Assembly (NCBI GenBank): GCA_905221605.1
Contig: CAJNDS010002546.1
Location: forward strand, 970,544-1,034,543
Length of the DNA stretch: 64,000 nt
Direction of reading: 5' to 3'
Source of the DNA: Symbiodinium natans
Taxonomy: Eukaryota > Sar > Dinophyceae > Suessiales > Symbiodiniaceae
In this document: positions 52,979-63,100 of the stretch, piece by piece
Layout: every line of letters begins with the position of its first letter
How positions within the stretch are numbered: the stretch's first letter is position 1
Position numbers and translations under genes: made by a program
The notes under the pieces: model-generated
The model's database searches: none
What the model saw: only the letters and a program-made list of their open reading frames with translations
Told to the model about the DNA's origin: nothing

Positions 52979-53306
52979 GGCTGCAATCACCGAACGTGGC
53001 CTAACATGCAGTCAAGAGTGGCAACCTAGACAGTTTCAAGAAACGCAGTTGGGCAACAATCAGCACCGGAGGCAACACCAATCACAGAAACGGAAACAAA
53101 ACAACAAGAAAGAGTCATGGCATGCCAGCAACAAAAAATCTAACCACCTCCATTTTGAGCCAATGCGAGCCCAGACACACATACCGGAAGAGCCCTCGAA
53201 TGCAAGCATACCTCGAATGGCGGTTTGTTTGTGGCGGCAACGCAGGTGCCAGCGAGCGTAATCAATTGAAGGAAAAAGAAAGGCAACCTCTACCCTGCCC
53301 ATACGA

Positions 53307-54311
53307 CTACTCTGGAAGCGCAATATGGTCCGCCAGTAGCCAATCAGGATCACTCAGCAATGCAGGCCACACCACATGCTCCGGGTCCTTGCCGATAACA
53401 ACCTGGCGGATCGTGAGGCCGGGAGCCCACGGGTACTGCGTGCGTCCGTAGCCCTTGAAGACGGTGAAACGCGAGTCTTCAGAGAGGCACTCAGTTACCG
53501 GGGACACCCGATGGTTGCCGCGCACCGAGTGGCCGTGCCGAAGGTTGCGTTGGAAGGTTTCCACATCATGGCGTCCGCCATAAACCAGGATTTGTGTGGC
53601 ATCACTGGTCGGAGCCGGTAACAAGGAGGGAAGACGCACTGGGCCCATACACACGCAAGCCCGAAAGCTCGCCGGGGTACTGCAATCTGGTAGGCAATGG
53701 TCCCTCCAGAGCCCAAGCCAATAAGGTACGTCGGCAAGGAGATGTGAGGGCTCACATCACTTTTGGCAGCCTGCAAGAGCGCTAAGATCTCCATGGTATA
53801 CACAGCTTTCGTCCAGGCGGCTCCATCAGGTAGCATCCAGGCGGGCGGAGAGCCTGCCTGCCCTGCCACAGGCCAAGCACAGGCGATGATGGCCCTTTTG
53901 AAGGCCAAGTTACTCCACAGGTGTTCGATGGCTCCTTGCCAGGGCAGCGGGTGCATATTCTCCACGTAGAAGTGCCCACAACCTGGGAGAAGCAGCACCA
54001 CCGCATTGGCATCTCCAGAGTCATCATTCGGCCGAGATACCACAAAGGGGAGGGTCGCATTGCCATGACTCACTGTGATCCAAGTATTGTCTCGTCCCGC
54101 GATGAGCGGTGGGGCAACCAGAGTGGGCGGCTGCTGGGTCTCAAAGCCGAGGGGTTCTTGCAGTGCCATGGCACAGAAACGGCAACCTACCCGGTCGGAA
54201 GGGGCAGAGGCGAGGAAGACTGGGCAGCCTTACCTGAGCCATGAAGTCCAGCGCGAAGCCATTGCACACGTCAGCCAACTTGCTCACGCCGCTTCCTGAC
54301 CGTCTGCCCAT
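53307..54311 (-). CDS. Alpha/beta-hydrolase-like protein with a frameshift
   Basis: A first exon, 54311-54234, can be read as MGRRSGSGVSKLADVCNGFA ending at CAG|GTAAGG. The main ORF begins at ATG 54169, but its phase after acceptor 54187 does not match that exon, so the 5' model is uncertain. The body has NAVVLLLPGCGHFYVENMHP (strand and oxyanion-loop-like), LAFKRAIIACAWPV, and LPTYLIGLGSGGTIAYQIAV, whose LGSGG resembles a nucleophile elbow. Near 53615 the frame shifts by one base, and homologous-looking sequence continues as ATQILVYGGRHDVETF to a stop at 53307. Either a decayed gene, a sequencing error or an unrecognised intron. Degenerate partial copies lie at 58455-58835 and 59002-59150. 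Confidence 0.5.
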
Positions 54312-54475
54312 GCTAAGGGAGGCTGCAACTACAGTGAAGATGCAATCAATGCTCGCAACTCACTAGATCAAGCAAGACAACATCGCTTCTCTACTTCATC
54401 ACCCTTTGTCTGTGGAGGAGGGAAACGCAGGAAGGTCGCGCTGCCATTTGTTCCATCTTCGCACAAAATTCGGGG

Positions 54476-55006
54476 CTAAGAGTCACTACCCGAATGCCCA
54501 TCATCCTCGAGCATATGCATGGTCTCCTCATCTAGATGCTCAAGGATGTCAGTAGCAATGCGTTCATCAAGGAAACACGCTACCCACTCCAGGATGATGG
54601 CATGATCGTGGGGAACTGCATCAGACACTGCCTGCAAGAGCACATCAACTTTATCAGCGGTGAAACGCCACGCCAGTAAAAGGTGCTGCTCCAAATGCGC
54701 CCTGATCAGGTAGAGGGGATAATCCGCCTGGCTGTGCACGATGATGGGCCTTGCCCAGGCCAAAGCGGCGTTCTGTTGCGGTCCGGGCGGGCGCCTAAAC
54801 ATGGCCAGTAGTGCCCCGTATTCCTTGGCCAATGCATTTTGCAAATCTTGTGAGAGGTCCCGTAGGTGATGTGCTAGCCAGGCTAGATGACCACCTACTG
54901 AGTGCGCAAGTTCGGCTGCTGCTACAGCAGCGACGGCCCGTTGGGTAGGGAGTCCTTGGGCCGCCAAGGTGTCGCGGATTCCCTGCACGAGCCCAACAAG
55001 ACCGGC
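54476..55006 (-). CDS. Hypothetical acidic-tailed protein, last exon
   Basis: Opens at an AG|G acceptor (55007) in phase 0 and runs 177 codons to a stop at 54476. It is alanine/leucine-rich and helical (QRAVAAVAAAELAHSVGGHL, LSQDLQNALAKEYGALLAMF, VDVLLQAVSDAVPHDHAI). The C-terminus is strongly acidic (LEHLDEETMHMLEDDGHSGS). I recognise no family. It sits head-to-tail with the hydrolase-like ORF, 165 bp away on the same strand, as in the unidirectional gene clusters usual in dinoflagellates. Confidence 0.5.
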   Translation of the reverse strand, partial: AGLVGLVQGIRDTLAAQGLPTQRAVAAVAAAELAHSVGGHLAWLAHHLRDLSQDLQNALAKEYGALLAMFRRPPGPQQNAALAWARPIIVHSQADYPLYLIRAHLEQHLLLAWRFTADKVDVLLQAVSDAVPHDHAIILEWVACFLDERIATDILEHLDEETMHMLEDDGHSGSDS

Positions 55007-55283
55007 CTACTGTGCTACTGATGTAGTAAAGGGGCGCCAGTCCAAAAAAAAAAAGGCCCAGGCCCGTTCTTGCCTGTCGATGTAAGCGTGCCTGCCAGCA
55101 GCAGGGAGAGAAATCGCAACCTGAAATCTGTGAAGTTTTGGGACCTGCAGCAGCACTGAGAGAAATCGTGAACCTAAAGCCTCTGGGTTCCCTGGACCCG
55201 GGAGTCCCAGTTGCAAGGAAGGTGCATTTGCTGGCCAAGTTGCCACCTTTGTCCTTGTTGAGGTTGGACTGGAATTTGGCTGC

Positions 55284-55870
55284 GTGCTCAAATGCACAAT
55301 GTGCTGTTCGCCTTATACACAAGGAGAGTGGTATCTTTTCGATTCCACCCAACTAGGCGCTGAACTCTTCCCGCTACTCTTGGGAGCGACGGCCTTTCGA
55401 CTTGATCTGAATTTGGTACAAGTCCAAGTGGTTGTCCATGGACTGACTTTTGCTGTCCCTTTAGTCAGTTTTCTCGTTGATTGGCCAGTCGGCACGGTAT
55501 TTGTTGCAGTTGCGTTCCCTTCGTTTGAGCAAATGGTGGAGGCGCATCCGGTTCTGGTGGGGTCCTACCATAGTAGGCGCCTATGTCTAATCAATCCGCC
55601 TGATGAGCCTCCCCCCTCAATCTGATGATCGACCCCATGTTGCCAGTCCTGATGCTGCAAATATTAATTGCGCAACACATGCGGCAACGGAGTGGTTACC
55701 TCGAGAATCGGGCTTTTGTGCTTTGTGATGAACAGGGCTTTGTAGCTGACGTCTGCACTAAAATTCAAACCGCCTTCCCTCCCAATGCGAGAGTGCTCCT
55801 CAAGTACAAGTGCCTCACCTTTGAAGGTCATCTGTTCAGGTTGGTGTCCGCCTCGTCCAGCTTGCCCTGA
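55284..55870 (+). pseudogene. Unknown repeated-domain ORF, copy 1, frameshifted
   Basis: Frame 3 (55284-55622) carries VSFLVDWPVGTVFVAVAF and AHPVLVGSYHSRRLCLINPP, then stops. Frame 2 from 55625 continues with HMRQRSGYLENRAFVLCDE and AFPPNARVLLK. The same blocks in the same order occur intact in the C-terminal part of the ORF 56022-57449. So this is a homologous unit broken by a one-base shift, or spliced across an unrecognised intron. Family unknown. Confidence 0.45.
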
Positions 55871-56021
55871 TTCTGGGGTTAGGTGTTCTGCAGTCCACTG
55901 CTACGCACTCTTCCTTGTTGCATTTTGGCTTACTGCAGTCTGCTTGGTAGCTCCCTGCCCTGTTAGGGATTGTCTCCTAGGATTCACATCGACAAGTGGC
56001 TAACGCCATACTTGCGGACCA

Positions 56022-57449
56022 TTGCCCTCTAGCCTTGCCTCCAGTATGTATGCAGAGGACGATAGCCTTGAGAGCGACCCTAGGCAGCTTGAGTACGCCC
56101 GTGCTCTTGCTCTGCCACAGGCCCTTTCCTTGGATCTGTCACCAGTAGTTCTGACGTCAATATTGGGCATCGACCCGCTAATTCCTCACACGTTCGGAGG
56201 AGGTGAGGACTCAGCGCGACGCCTTACGCCTGTAGTCACGCAGCGTCTTCTATTGGATCTCTGCAGAATTAGGGTCGTGCTTGCCTTACCAGTGCAGTGC
56301 GCCCATAGCACGAAAGGTGTTGCTGTCGCCTCCCAATTGTGGTTGGAATGGTGTACAACACCAGGAATGGACATCGGCCAGGTCTCGGGAGGACCAGACT
56401 TTCCGTGGCACATGCTCTACTGGAGCCAATTGGCTATCCAGTCTGTTGTCTGCCTGGCGTCAGTTAACACGAACTGGCTCCGGCTTCTCTTGGAAGGGTT
56501 GAGGGGGGAGCGGTTCTTCGCTGTCCCGACTGGGGAGCATGCTGGTGTGTTCTTCCGCGTCACGCCTCTTGACGGGAGCACATATGACGTCTATGCGGTC
56601 GGAGATCATCCACTTGCGAGCCTCCGCCTCATTCGTCTGCGTTCACCGCTAGCGGATGACCTAGCTGGTCAGACTTCCCCGCTACTGCTCCTGGGGGGTC
56701 GACAAGCCCATGAGCTCCACTGGCCTGCACAAATTGACTCCCCCCATCCGCCAACGTTGGACCACCTGGGCACTCTATGGCCTCGCACACAGTCCACCTT
56801 GCAGTGTCATGTTCCAGCCCCTTGGTCGGCCCGGGAAGCAGCCCCTTGCTGCAGGCTAAGGTACAGTGGCCTTGTTGCCAACCTCACCCTTGTGCGTGCC
56901 ACACAGGACCAAGGCTGCAGGGTCCAAATTGTCTGGTGCGTTGCTCCCTTTCGACAAGAAGTTCTGGAGGGGAATACCCTGCGCCTTACCATTGAATTGT
57001 TCCCCGCCTTGTGTGACATGTGCCCAACTTGCCTTCAACCTGATCTACTGGGGTTATTCGCCACCTCGCAACGTAGCCTCTTGCCTGTCCCTCCCTGCTG
57101 TGCCCTTGTGGATTGGCCTGTAGGCACACCGTTCACTGTGTATGCTTACGATGACCTCTTGGCTGTAAGAGCTGCACACCCACCAGTCCACTATGGATGG
57201 CCCTCTTGGAATCTCACGCTCCTAAACCCAAGTGATTGGCATGATCTTCCCTGCCCTATCTTGGCTTCTTGTAACTGGCCTGTTTCCTTGTTGACGGTCA
57301 AGTGCGTGCAGGCGATGAGGGAACGCAGTGGACACCTTGAGTGCCGCTCCTTTGTTCTTGCCGACTCCCAGGATGCCGTTGCAAGTCCTGCTGCGGCCGT
57401 GCGCAGAGCTTTCGCCCCGAATGCAAACATCCTCATGAAAATGCAGTAG
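56022..57449 (+). CDS. Unknown protein, 475 codons, sharing a domain with its upstream neighbour
   Basis: A long open frame with no recognised family. The N-terminal half includes LEYARALALPQALSLDLSPV, VASQLWLEWCTTPGMDIG and HAGVFFRVTPLDGSTYDVYA. The C-terminal part has CALVDWPVGTPFTVYAYDD, AHPPVHYGWPSWNLTLLNP, AMRERSGHLECRSFVLAD and AFAPNANILMK. These align block for block with copy 1 (VDWPVGT, AHP, NP, RSG-LE-R-FVL, AF-PNA). No membrane segment or catalytic motif is obvious. Its first codons before EDDSLESDPRQ may be intronic, and the frame could be the last exon of a gene including copy 1. Confidence 0.5.
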   Translation: MPSSLASSMYAEDDSLESDPRQLEYARALALPQALSLDLSPVVLTSILGIDPLIPHTFGGGEDSARRLTPVVTQRLLLDLCRIRVVLALPVQCAHSTKGVAVASQLWLEWCTTPGMDIGQVSGGPDFPWHMLYWSQLAIQSVVCLASVNTNWLRLLLEGLRGERFFAVPTGEHAGVFFRVTPLDGSTYDVYAVGDHPLASLRLIRLRSPLADDLAGQTSPLLLLGGRQAHELHWPAQIDSPHPPTLDHLGTLWPRTQSTLQCHVPAPWSAREAAPCCRLRYSGLVANLTLVRATQDQGCRVQIVWCVAPFRQEVLEGNTLRLTIELFPALCDMCPTCLQPDLLGLFATSQRSLLPVPPCCALVDWPVGTPFTVYAYDDLLAVRAAHPPVHYGWPSWNLTLLNPSDWHDLPCPILASCNWPVSLLTVKCVQAMRERSGHLECRSFVLADSQDAVASPAAAVRRAFAPNANILMKMQ

Positions 57450-57650
57450 GGACCCCAAGGGCTTCTCCTTTTGCCTTGGAAGTCTGGTTGATTGCCTCCG
57501 TTTTCCAATCTTGACCAATGCTTGCGTGGTATAGCAATTTGAGGAATGTGTCCTTTGGTCATGCTCATGGGTGCCGTGCAGTGCTAGCTCAAGTTAAGTT
57601 AGCGGGTCAAAAGGTAGTCCGCTGTCCCTGCTTGGAAGGACACTTCTAGT

Positions 57651-58202
57651 ATGGCTGAGGTAACGAGCCCACAGTTCCATATGGAGCGCCTCGTTCCGTT
57701 GCTTATGATTGTTACACATCAGCGACCAGCGTCAGCCTTTGGTGGGTCCACTACCATGTGCGGCGATAGGCACCTTCACGATTGTCCAGTGGATGCTTTG
57801 CGCTGTATCCTCTTTGATGCGTGCACTGTGCGCTTGAGCCTGCGGTTAATCATTGAACCGCGGGAAGGTCTCTCGGAGCCCACACAGGTGTACCTGTGGC
57901 GACAACATCAATCAACGTTGGGATGTTGCTACAATCGCCTCCCTCACGTCGCTCCTGGATGCGAGAATTATGTTGTTTCCCTTCCTTCACTGCGTGTGAC
58001 AGCGAAAGTTGCTGCGGTCTGCCGACGCTGGGGCTGCATCATAGGTGCTTGGGCCTCACGTAGGCGCAACCCCACGCACTCAGTACTTGAAGTCGTCGTT
58101 GAAGTCCCGGCGCAATCACGCAGCACTGAGCATGCGGGGAGTCGCAAATTGCGGCACTGCCAGATTCTCAAAACCACCATCCTCGTCGTCAAGGACAGAT
58201 AA
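57651..58202 (+). CDS. Hypothetical ORF of 183 codons
   Basis: ATG at 57651 (MAEVTSPQFHMERLVPLL), then DCPVDALRCILFDACTVRL, LRLIIEPREGLSEPTQVYLW and NYVVSLPSLRVTAKVAAVCR. Composition is plausible for protein, and it follows the 475-codon ORF on the same strand by 200 bp. The 3' end overlaps the start of a duplicated non-coding unit (58190), so the last residues may not be genuine. No family recognised. Confidence 0.35.
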   Translation: MAEVTSPQFHMERLVPLLMIVTHQRPASAFGGSTTMCGDRHLHDCPVDALRCILFDACTVRLSLRLIIEPREGLSEPTQVYLWRQHQSTLGCCYNRLPHVAPGCENYVVSLPSLRVTAKVAAVCRRWGCIIGAWASRRRNPTHSVLEVVVEVPAQSRSTEHAGSRKLRHCQILKTTILVVKDR

Positions 58203-59155
58203 CGGACCCGCATTGGCAAAGGGATGGTATAGGTCAGACTTCCCAAAGGACAGAAAAGACGTGCGTATGCCCCATGGTCAGCCAGTGGGAACTTAACAGC
58301 AAGAACAAGGCAAGACCGGCCCAGGCCACTCCATGGTGGTTAGCCAGTAAGACCCCGAGCGAAAGGTCCTCCGGCTCACCTGGCTTGCAGCTGCGCCCAC
58401 CTAGATAGATGTCCGCGCACAAGCACAATCTCATCAGACAGCCAACGGAGGCCACACACGCAAGCCCGAAGCTTGCCGGGGTCTCGGAAACTGCAATCTG
58501 GCAGGCAATGGTCCAGAGTCCAAGCCAATAAGGTATGTCGGCAAGGAGATGTAAGGGCTCACATCACTTTGGCAGCCTGCAAGAGCGCTAAGATCTTCTT
58601 GGTATGCTTAGCTTTCGTCCAGGCAACGCTGTTAGGTAGCATCCAGGCGGGCAAAGATCCTGCCTGTCCTGCCACAGCACAGACGAGATAACCTCTTGAA
58701 GGCCAAGTTTCTCCACAGGTGTTCAATGTCTTCTGGCCAGGGCAGTGGGTGCATATTCTCCACGTAGAAGTGTCCGCAGCCTAGAAGAGGCAGCACCGCC
58801 GCATTGGCCTCTCCAGAGTCGATATTCGGCCGTCAAGATCCCGCACCCGTCGTCCAGAACAGATAACAGACCCGCAGTGGCAAAAGGGTGTGACAGGTCA
58901 AACTTTCCAAGAAGAGAGGAAAGACGTGCGTATGCCCCATAGTGCTCACCCTGGATAGATGTCCGCGCGCAAGCAAGGTCTTAACAGACAGCCAGAGGGA
59001 GGCCACATGCTAGCCCGAAAGCTTGCCGGGGTCTGGGAAACTGCACTCTGGTCACCGGTGGTCCCTCCAAGCCATGGCCAATAAGGTACGTCGGCAAGGA
59101 GATGCAAGGGCTCACATCACTTTTGGCAGCCTGCAAGAGCCCAAGATCTGACATA
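58190..59155 (-). pseudogene. Tandem decayed copies of the hydrolase-like exon
   Basis: 58455-58835 matches the main hydrolase exon (53655-54035) through GTCGGCAAGGAGATG, CAGCCTGCAAGAGCGCTAAG and GTGCATATTCTCCACGTAGA, with indels that break every frame. A second, shorter copy lies at 59002-59150. Each is preceded by a shared non-coding block (about 58190-58450 and 58845-59000) containing AAAGACGTGCGTATGCCCCAT, so the whole unit was duplicated in tandem and the second copy truncated. Neither can encode the protein. Confidence 0.7.
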
Positions 59156-59727
59156 ACAGGTGAAACGAAATGAGAGCCAAACTGTCCAAGCCAGCAAGCG
59201 AAAAAGAAGTCGTGACTGCAAAGAAGCAACCGCCAGCGCAGAGGCCCTCATTGCAAGACAACTTATCGAAAGGCCGGCAAGGTGAGACCAATGCAAACAT
59301 GCGGCACCAATCACGCCCGAACTCACACAGCGCCGACGGCAGCCTCGTGTAGCCACACCAGCCCCTTGCCAGCCCCGCTCGCCGGGGGGGGAGGGGGCGC
59401 CTCTTCTGGCGCTCTGTGTGCATTGTGCCTGTTTTCAGTGTGCTTGCAACTTCCTTGCCAACCCAAAAAAGTTCCTGAGTGCTATTGCTACAGCCCTGGG
59501 GACTGTCTCTACGGACGCGTTGAGCAGTTTAGGTGACGGAGGTTTCTTGCCTTGCGGCCTACCCATACTTTCGCTTAATGTCTGCACCAGACGTGGCGCA
59601 GCATTGCTGTGGGTGACGGGCAGCTGATCACATAGCTTCTCCGAAAGTTTTGAGGCTCCACCTCATGGCCACAGGGCGGGCCTGAAGCGCTGCTTGCAAG
59701 AGGCCATATTCTTACAGCTCCGGGCTT
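59156..59727. other. Spacer without recognisable gene
   Basis: Short frames only. A C/G-homopolymer patch occurs near 59385. Nothing recognised. Confidence 0.4.
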
Positions 59728-59970
59728 CTCTTTTTCCTGGCCCCGGAATGTCTTTTTTCCGACCCCGCGACCTTTTTCAACCCCGGAAAGTCTTTTTCTT
59801 GGCCTCGGTCTTTTTCCAGGCCTCGTTACGGGGCCCAAAAAAAAACAAATGTCTTTTTGACGACCCTGTTCGCAGCCGTCAAAGAAGGAACGACCGTCTT
59901 TTTCTCAACCCCGCAGCGTCTTGTGACCGACCCCGCTTCTTTTTCCGGACCCCGGAGTGTCTTTTTTTCA
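59728..59970. repeat. Degenerate minisatellite with TCTTTTTC core
   Basis: About ten units of roughly 20-27 bp, each with a (G)TCTTTTT(C) core followed by a CCCCG-containing stretch such as GACCCCGGAGTG. Spacing is irregular. Confidence 0.75.
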
Positions 59971-60054
59971 GCCTTTGCCGAACACACAGAGCTTCAAAAA
60001 GGAGGTGTAAAATGTTGCTGTAGCATTGCAAGCGAACAGGTGCAGTTCACAACT

Positions 60055-60125
60055 CTAAACTCTAAACCCTAAATCCCAAAACCCTAAACTCTGAATCCCT
60101 AAACCCCAAACTTTAAAACCTTAAC
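60055..60125. repeat. Degenerate CCCTAAA tract at the satellite border
   Basis: ACTCTAAACYCTAAA-type units that grade at 60126 into the C-rich satellite. Heptamer register is poor. Confidence 0.75.
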
Positions 60126-63100
60126 CCCCAAAGCTCCAAACGCAAAAGTTAAAGTTCGACCCCCCCTTAAACCCCCCCTAAGCCCTCCCAAGCCCCCCTT
60201 AAGCTCCCCCTTAAGCCCCCCTTAAGCCCCCCCTTAAGCCCCCCCTGAAGCCCCCCCTGAAGCCCCTTCAGGATAACAAGAAACTAAGGGGGGTGGAATT
60301 TAAAATTCTCGCCTCTTCTCTTCTTCCATTTAGCCCTCCTTCACGCTCCCTTTAAGCAATGACCTTTTTTCGGGGGAGGCAAAGGGTCAAACCCTTTAAG
60401 CCCCCCCCTCAGCTCCCCCTTAAGCCCACCTGAAGCCTCCCTTAAGCCCCTTAACTCCCCCTTAGAAGCGCCTTCAAAGGGTCTGGCTCCAAAGCCCCCC
60501 TTAAACCCCTTAAGCCTCGCAAGAAAAGAGCCTGCAAACATTGGTAAATTGCAAACACACCTGTGTGTGCCTTGCGGCGCGAGGGGGGTGGAATTTTAAA
60601 AAAATTCCCTTCTCTCTCTTCTTGAAGGGAAGTTAATGTTTAGCGTCTCACTTCTCTGGAGGCCCTCCTTGTTGTAAGCCGGGCAGGTTTGCTTCAAAGC
60701 ATAGGAATGCTTGTTAAGCCCATAACGCAAGCATCGTGTTTGCAAATGGGGGGGGCTGCGCCCCCCCCAACCCCCCCTCTCTCTCTTCTTAAAGGGAAGT
60801 TAATGTTTAGAGTCTCACTTCTCTGGTTTCGAAAAAAGAAGTCCAAAAAACAAAACAAGATTCGAGGGGGGTGGAATTTAGAATAAATCCTTCCCTCTCA
60901 TCTTCAAGATAAATTACTGTTTAGAGTCTCACTTCTCTGGCCTCGAATAATGAAACCAAAAAACAACAAGGTTTCAGGGGGGTGGAATTTAGAATAAATC
61001 CCTTCTCTCTTTTCTTAAAGAATAAAATTAAACCAAAAGGGCGTCTCAACACCTTCAACACCCTTTAAGCTCCACTCCTGAAGCCCCCCCCCTTTAAGCC
61101 CCCCTTTAAGCCCTTAAGCCCCCCCCTTAAACCCCCCCCTAAGCCCCCCCTTTAAGCCCCCCCTTAAGCCCCCCCCCCTTAAGCCCCCCTTAAGCCCCCC
61201 CCTTAAGCCCCCCTTAAGCCCCCCTTAAGCTCCCCCTTAAGCCCCCCTTAAGCCCCCCCTTAAGCCCCCCCTGAAGCCCCCCCTGAAGCCCCTTCAGGAC
61301 TAAGGGGGTGGAATTTAAAATTCTCGACTCTTCTCTTCTTCCATTTAGCCCTCCTTCACGCTCCCTTTAAGCAATGACCTTTTTTCGGGGGAGGCAAAGG
61401 GTCAAACCCTTTAAGCCCCCCCCCTCAGCTCCCCCTTAAGCCCACCTGAAGCCTCCCTTAAGCCCCTTAACTCCCCCTTAGAAGCGCCTTCAAAGGGTCT
61501 GGCTCCAAAGCCCCCCTTAAACCCCTTAAGCCTCGCAAGAAAAGAGCCTGCAAACATTGGTAAATTGCAAACACACCTGTGTGTGCCTTGCGGCGCGAGG
61601 GTGGTGGAATTTTAAAAAAATTCCCTTCTCTCTCTTCTTGAAGGGAAGTTAATGTTTAGCGTCTCACTTCTCTGGTTTCGAAAAATGAAATCCAAAAAAC
61701 AAAACAAGATTCGAGGGGGGGGAATTTAGAAGAAACCCCCTCTCTCATCTTCAAGATAAATTACTGTTTAGAGTCTCACTTCTCTGGCCTTGAAGAATGA
61801 AAAGGTTTCAGAGGGGTGGAATTTAGAATAAATCCCTTCTCTCTTTTCTTAAAGAATAAAATTAAACCAAAAGGGCGTCTCAACACCTTCAACACCCTTT
61901 AAGCTCCTCTCCTGAAGCCACTTAAACCCCCCCTTAAGCTCCCCCTTAAGCCCCCCCCTTAAGCCCCCCCTTAAGCCCCCCCTGAAGCCCCCCCTGATAA
62001 GGTGGTGGAATTTAAAATTCTCGACTCTTCTCTTCTTCCATTTAGCCCTCCTTCACGCTCCCTTTAAGCAATGACTTTTTTCGGGGGAGGCAAAGGGCCC
62101 CCCCTGAAGCCCCCCTTAAGCCCCCCTTAAGCTCCCCCTTAAGCCCCCCTTAAGCCCCCCCTTAAGCCCCCCCTGAAGCCCCCCCTGAAGCCCCTTCAGG
62201 ATAACAAGAAACTAAGGGGGTGGAATTTAAAATTCTCGACTCTTCTCTTCTTCCATTTAGCCCTCCTTCACGCTCCCTTTAAGCAATGACCTTTTTTCGG
62301 GGGAGGCAAAGGGTCAAACCCTTTAAGCCCCCCCCCTCAGCTCCCCCTTAAGCCCACCTGAAGCCTCCGGTCTGGCTCCAAAGCCCCCCTTAAACCCCTT
62401 AAGCCTCGCAAGAAAAGAGCCTGCAAACATTGGAAAATTGCAAACACACCTGTGTGTGCCTTGCGGCGCGAGGGGGGTGGAATTTTATAAAAACTCCCTT
62501 CTCTCTCTTCTTGAAGGGAAGTTAATGTTTAGCGTCTCACTTCTCTGGAGGCCCTCCTTGTTGTAAGCCGGGAGGTTTGCTTCAAAGCATAGGAATGCTT
62601 GTTAAGCCCATAATGCAAGCATCGTGTTTGCAAATGGGGGGGGCTGCGCCCCCCCCAACCCCCCCGCTTTTTTAAAGCCGGGCAAGATTGAAATGTATGT
62701 TTAGAGTCTCACTTCTCTGGTTTCGAATAGTGAAATCAAAAAAACAAATACAAAAACATAACAAGATTCGAGGGGGGTGGAATTTAGAATAAATTCCCTT
62801 CTCTCTCTTCTTAAAGGGAAGTTAATGTTTAGAGTCTCACTTCTCTGGTTTCGAAAAAAGAAGTCCAAAAAACAAAACAAGATTCGAGGGGGGTGGAATT
62901 TAGAATAAATCCTTCCCTCTCATCTTCAAGATAAATTACTGTTTAGAGTCTCACTTCTCTGGCCTCGAATAATGAAACCAAAAAACAACAAGGTTTCAGG
63001 GGGGTGGAATTTAGAATAAATCCCTTCTCTCTTTTCTTAAAGAATAAAATTAAACCAAAAGGGCGTCTCAACACCTTCAACACCCTTTAAGCTCCACTCC

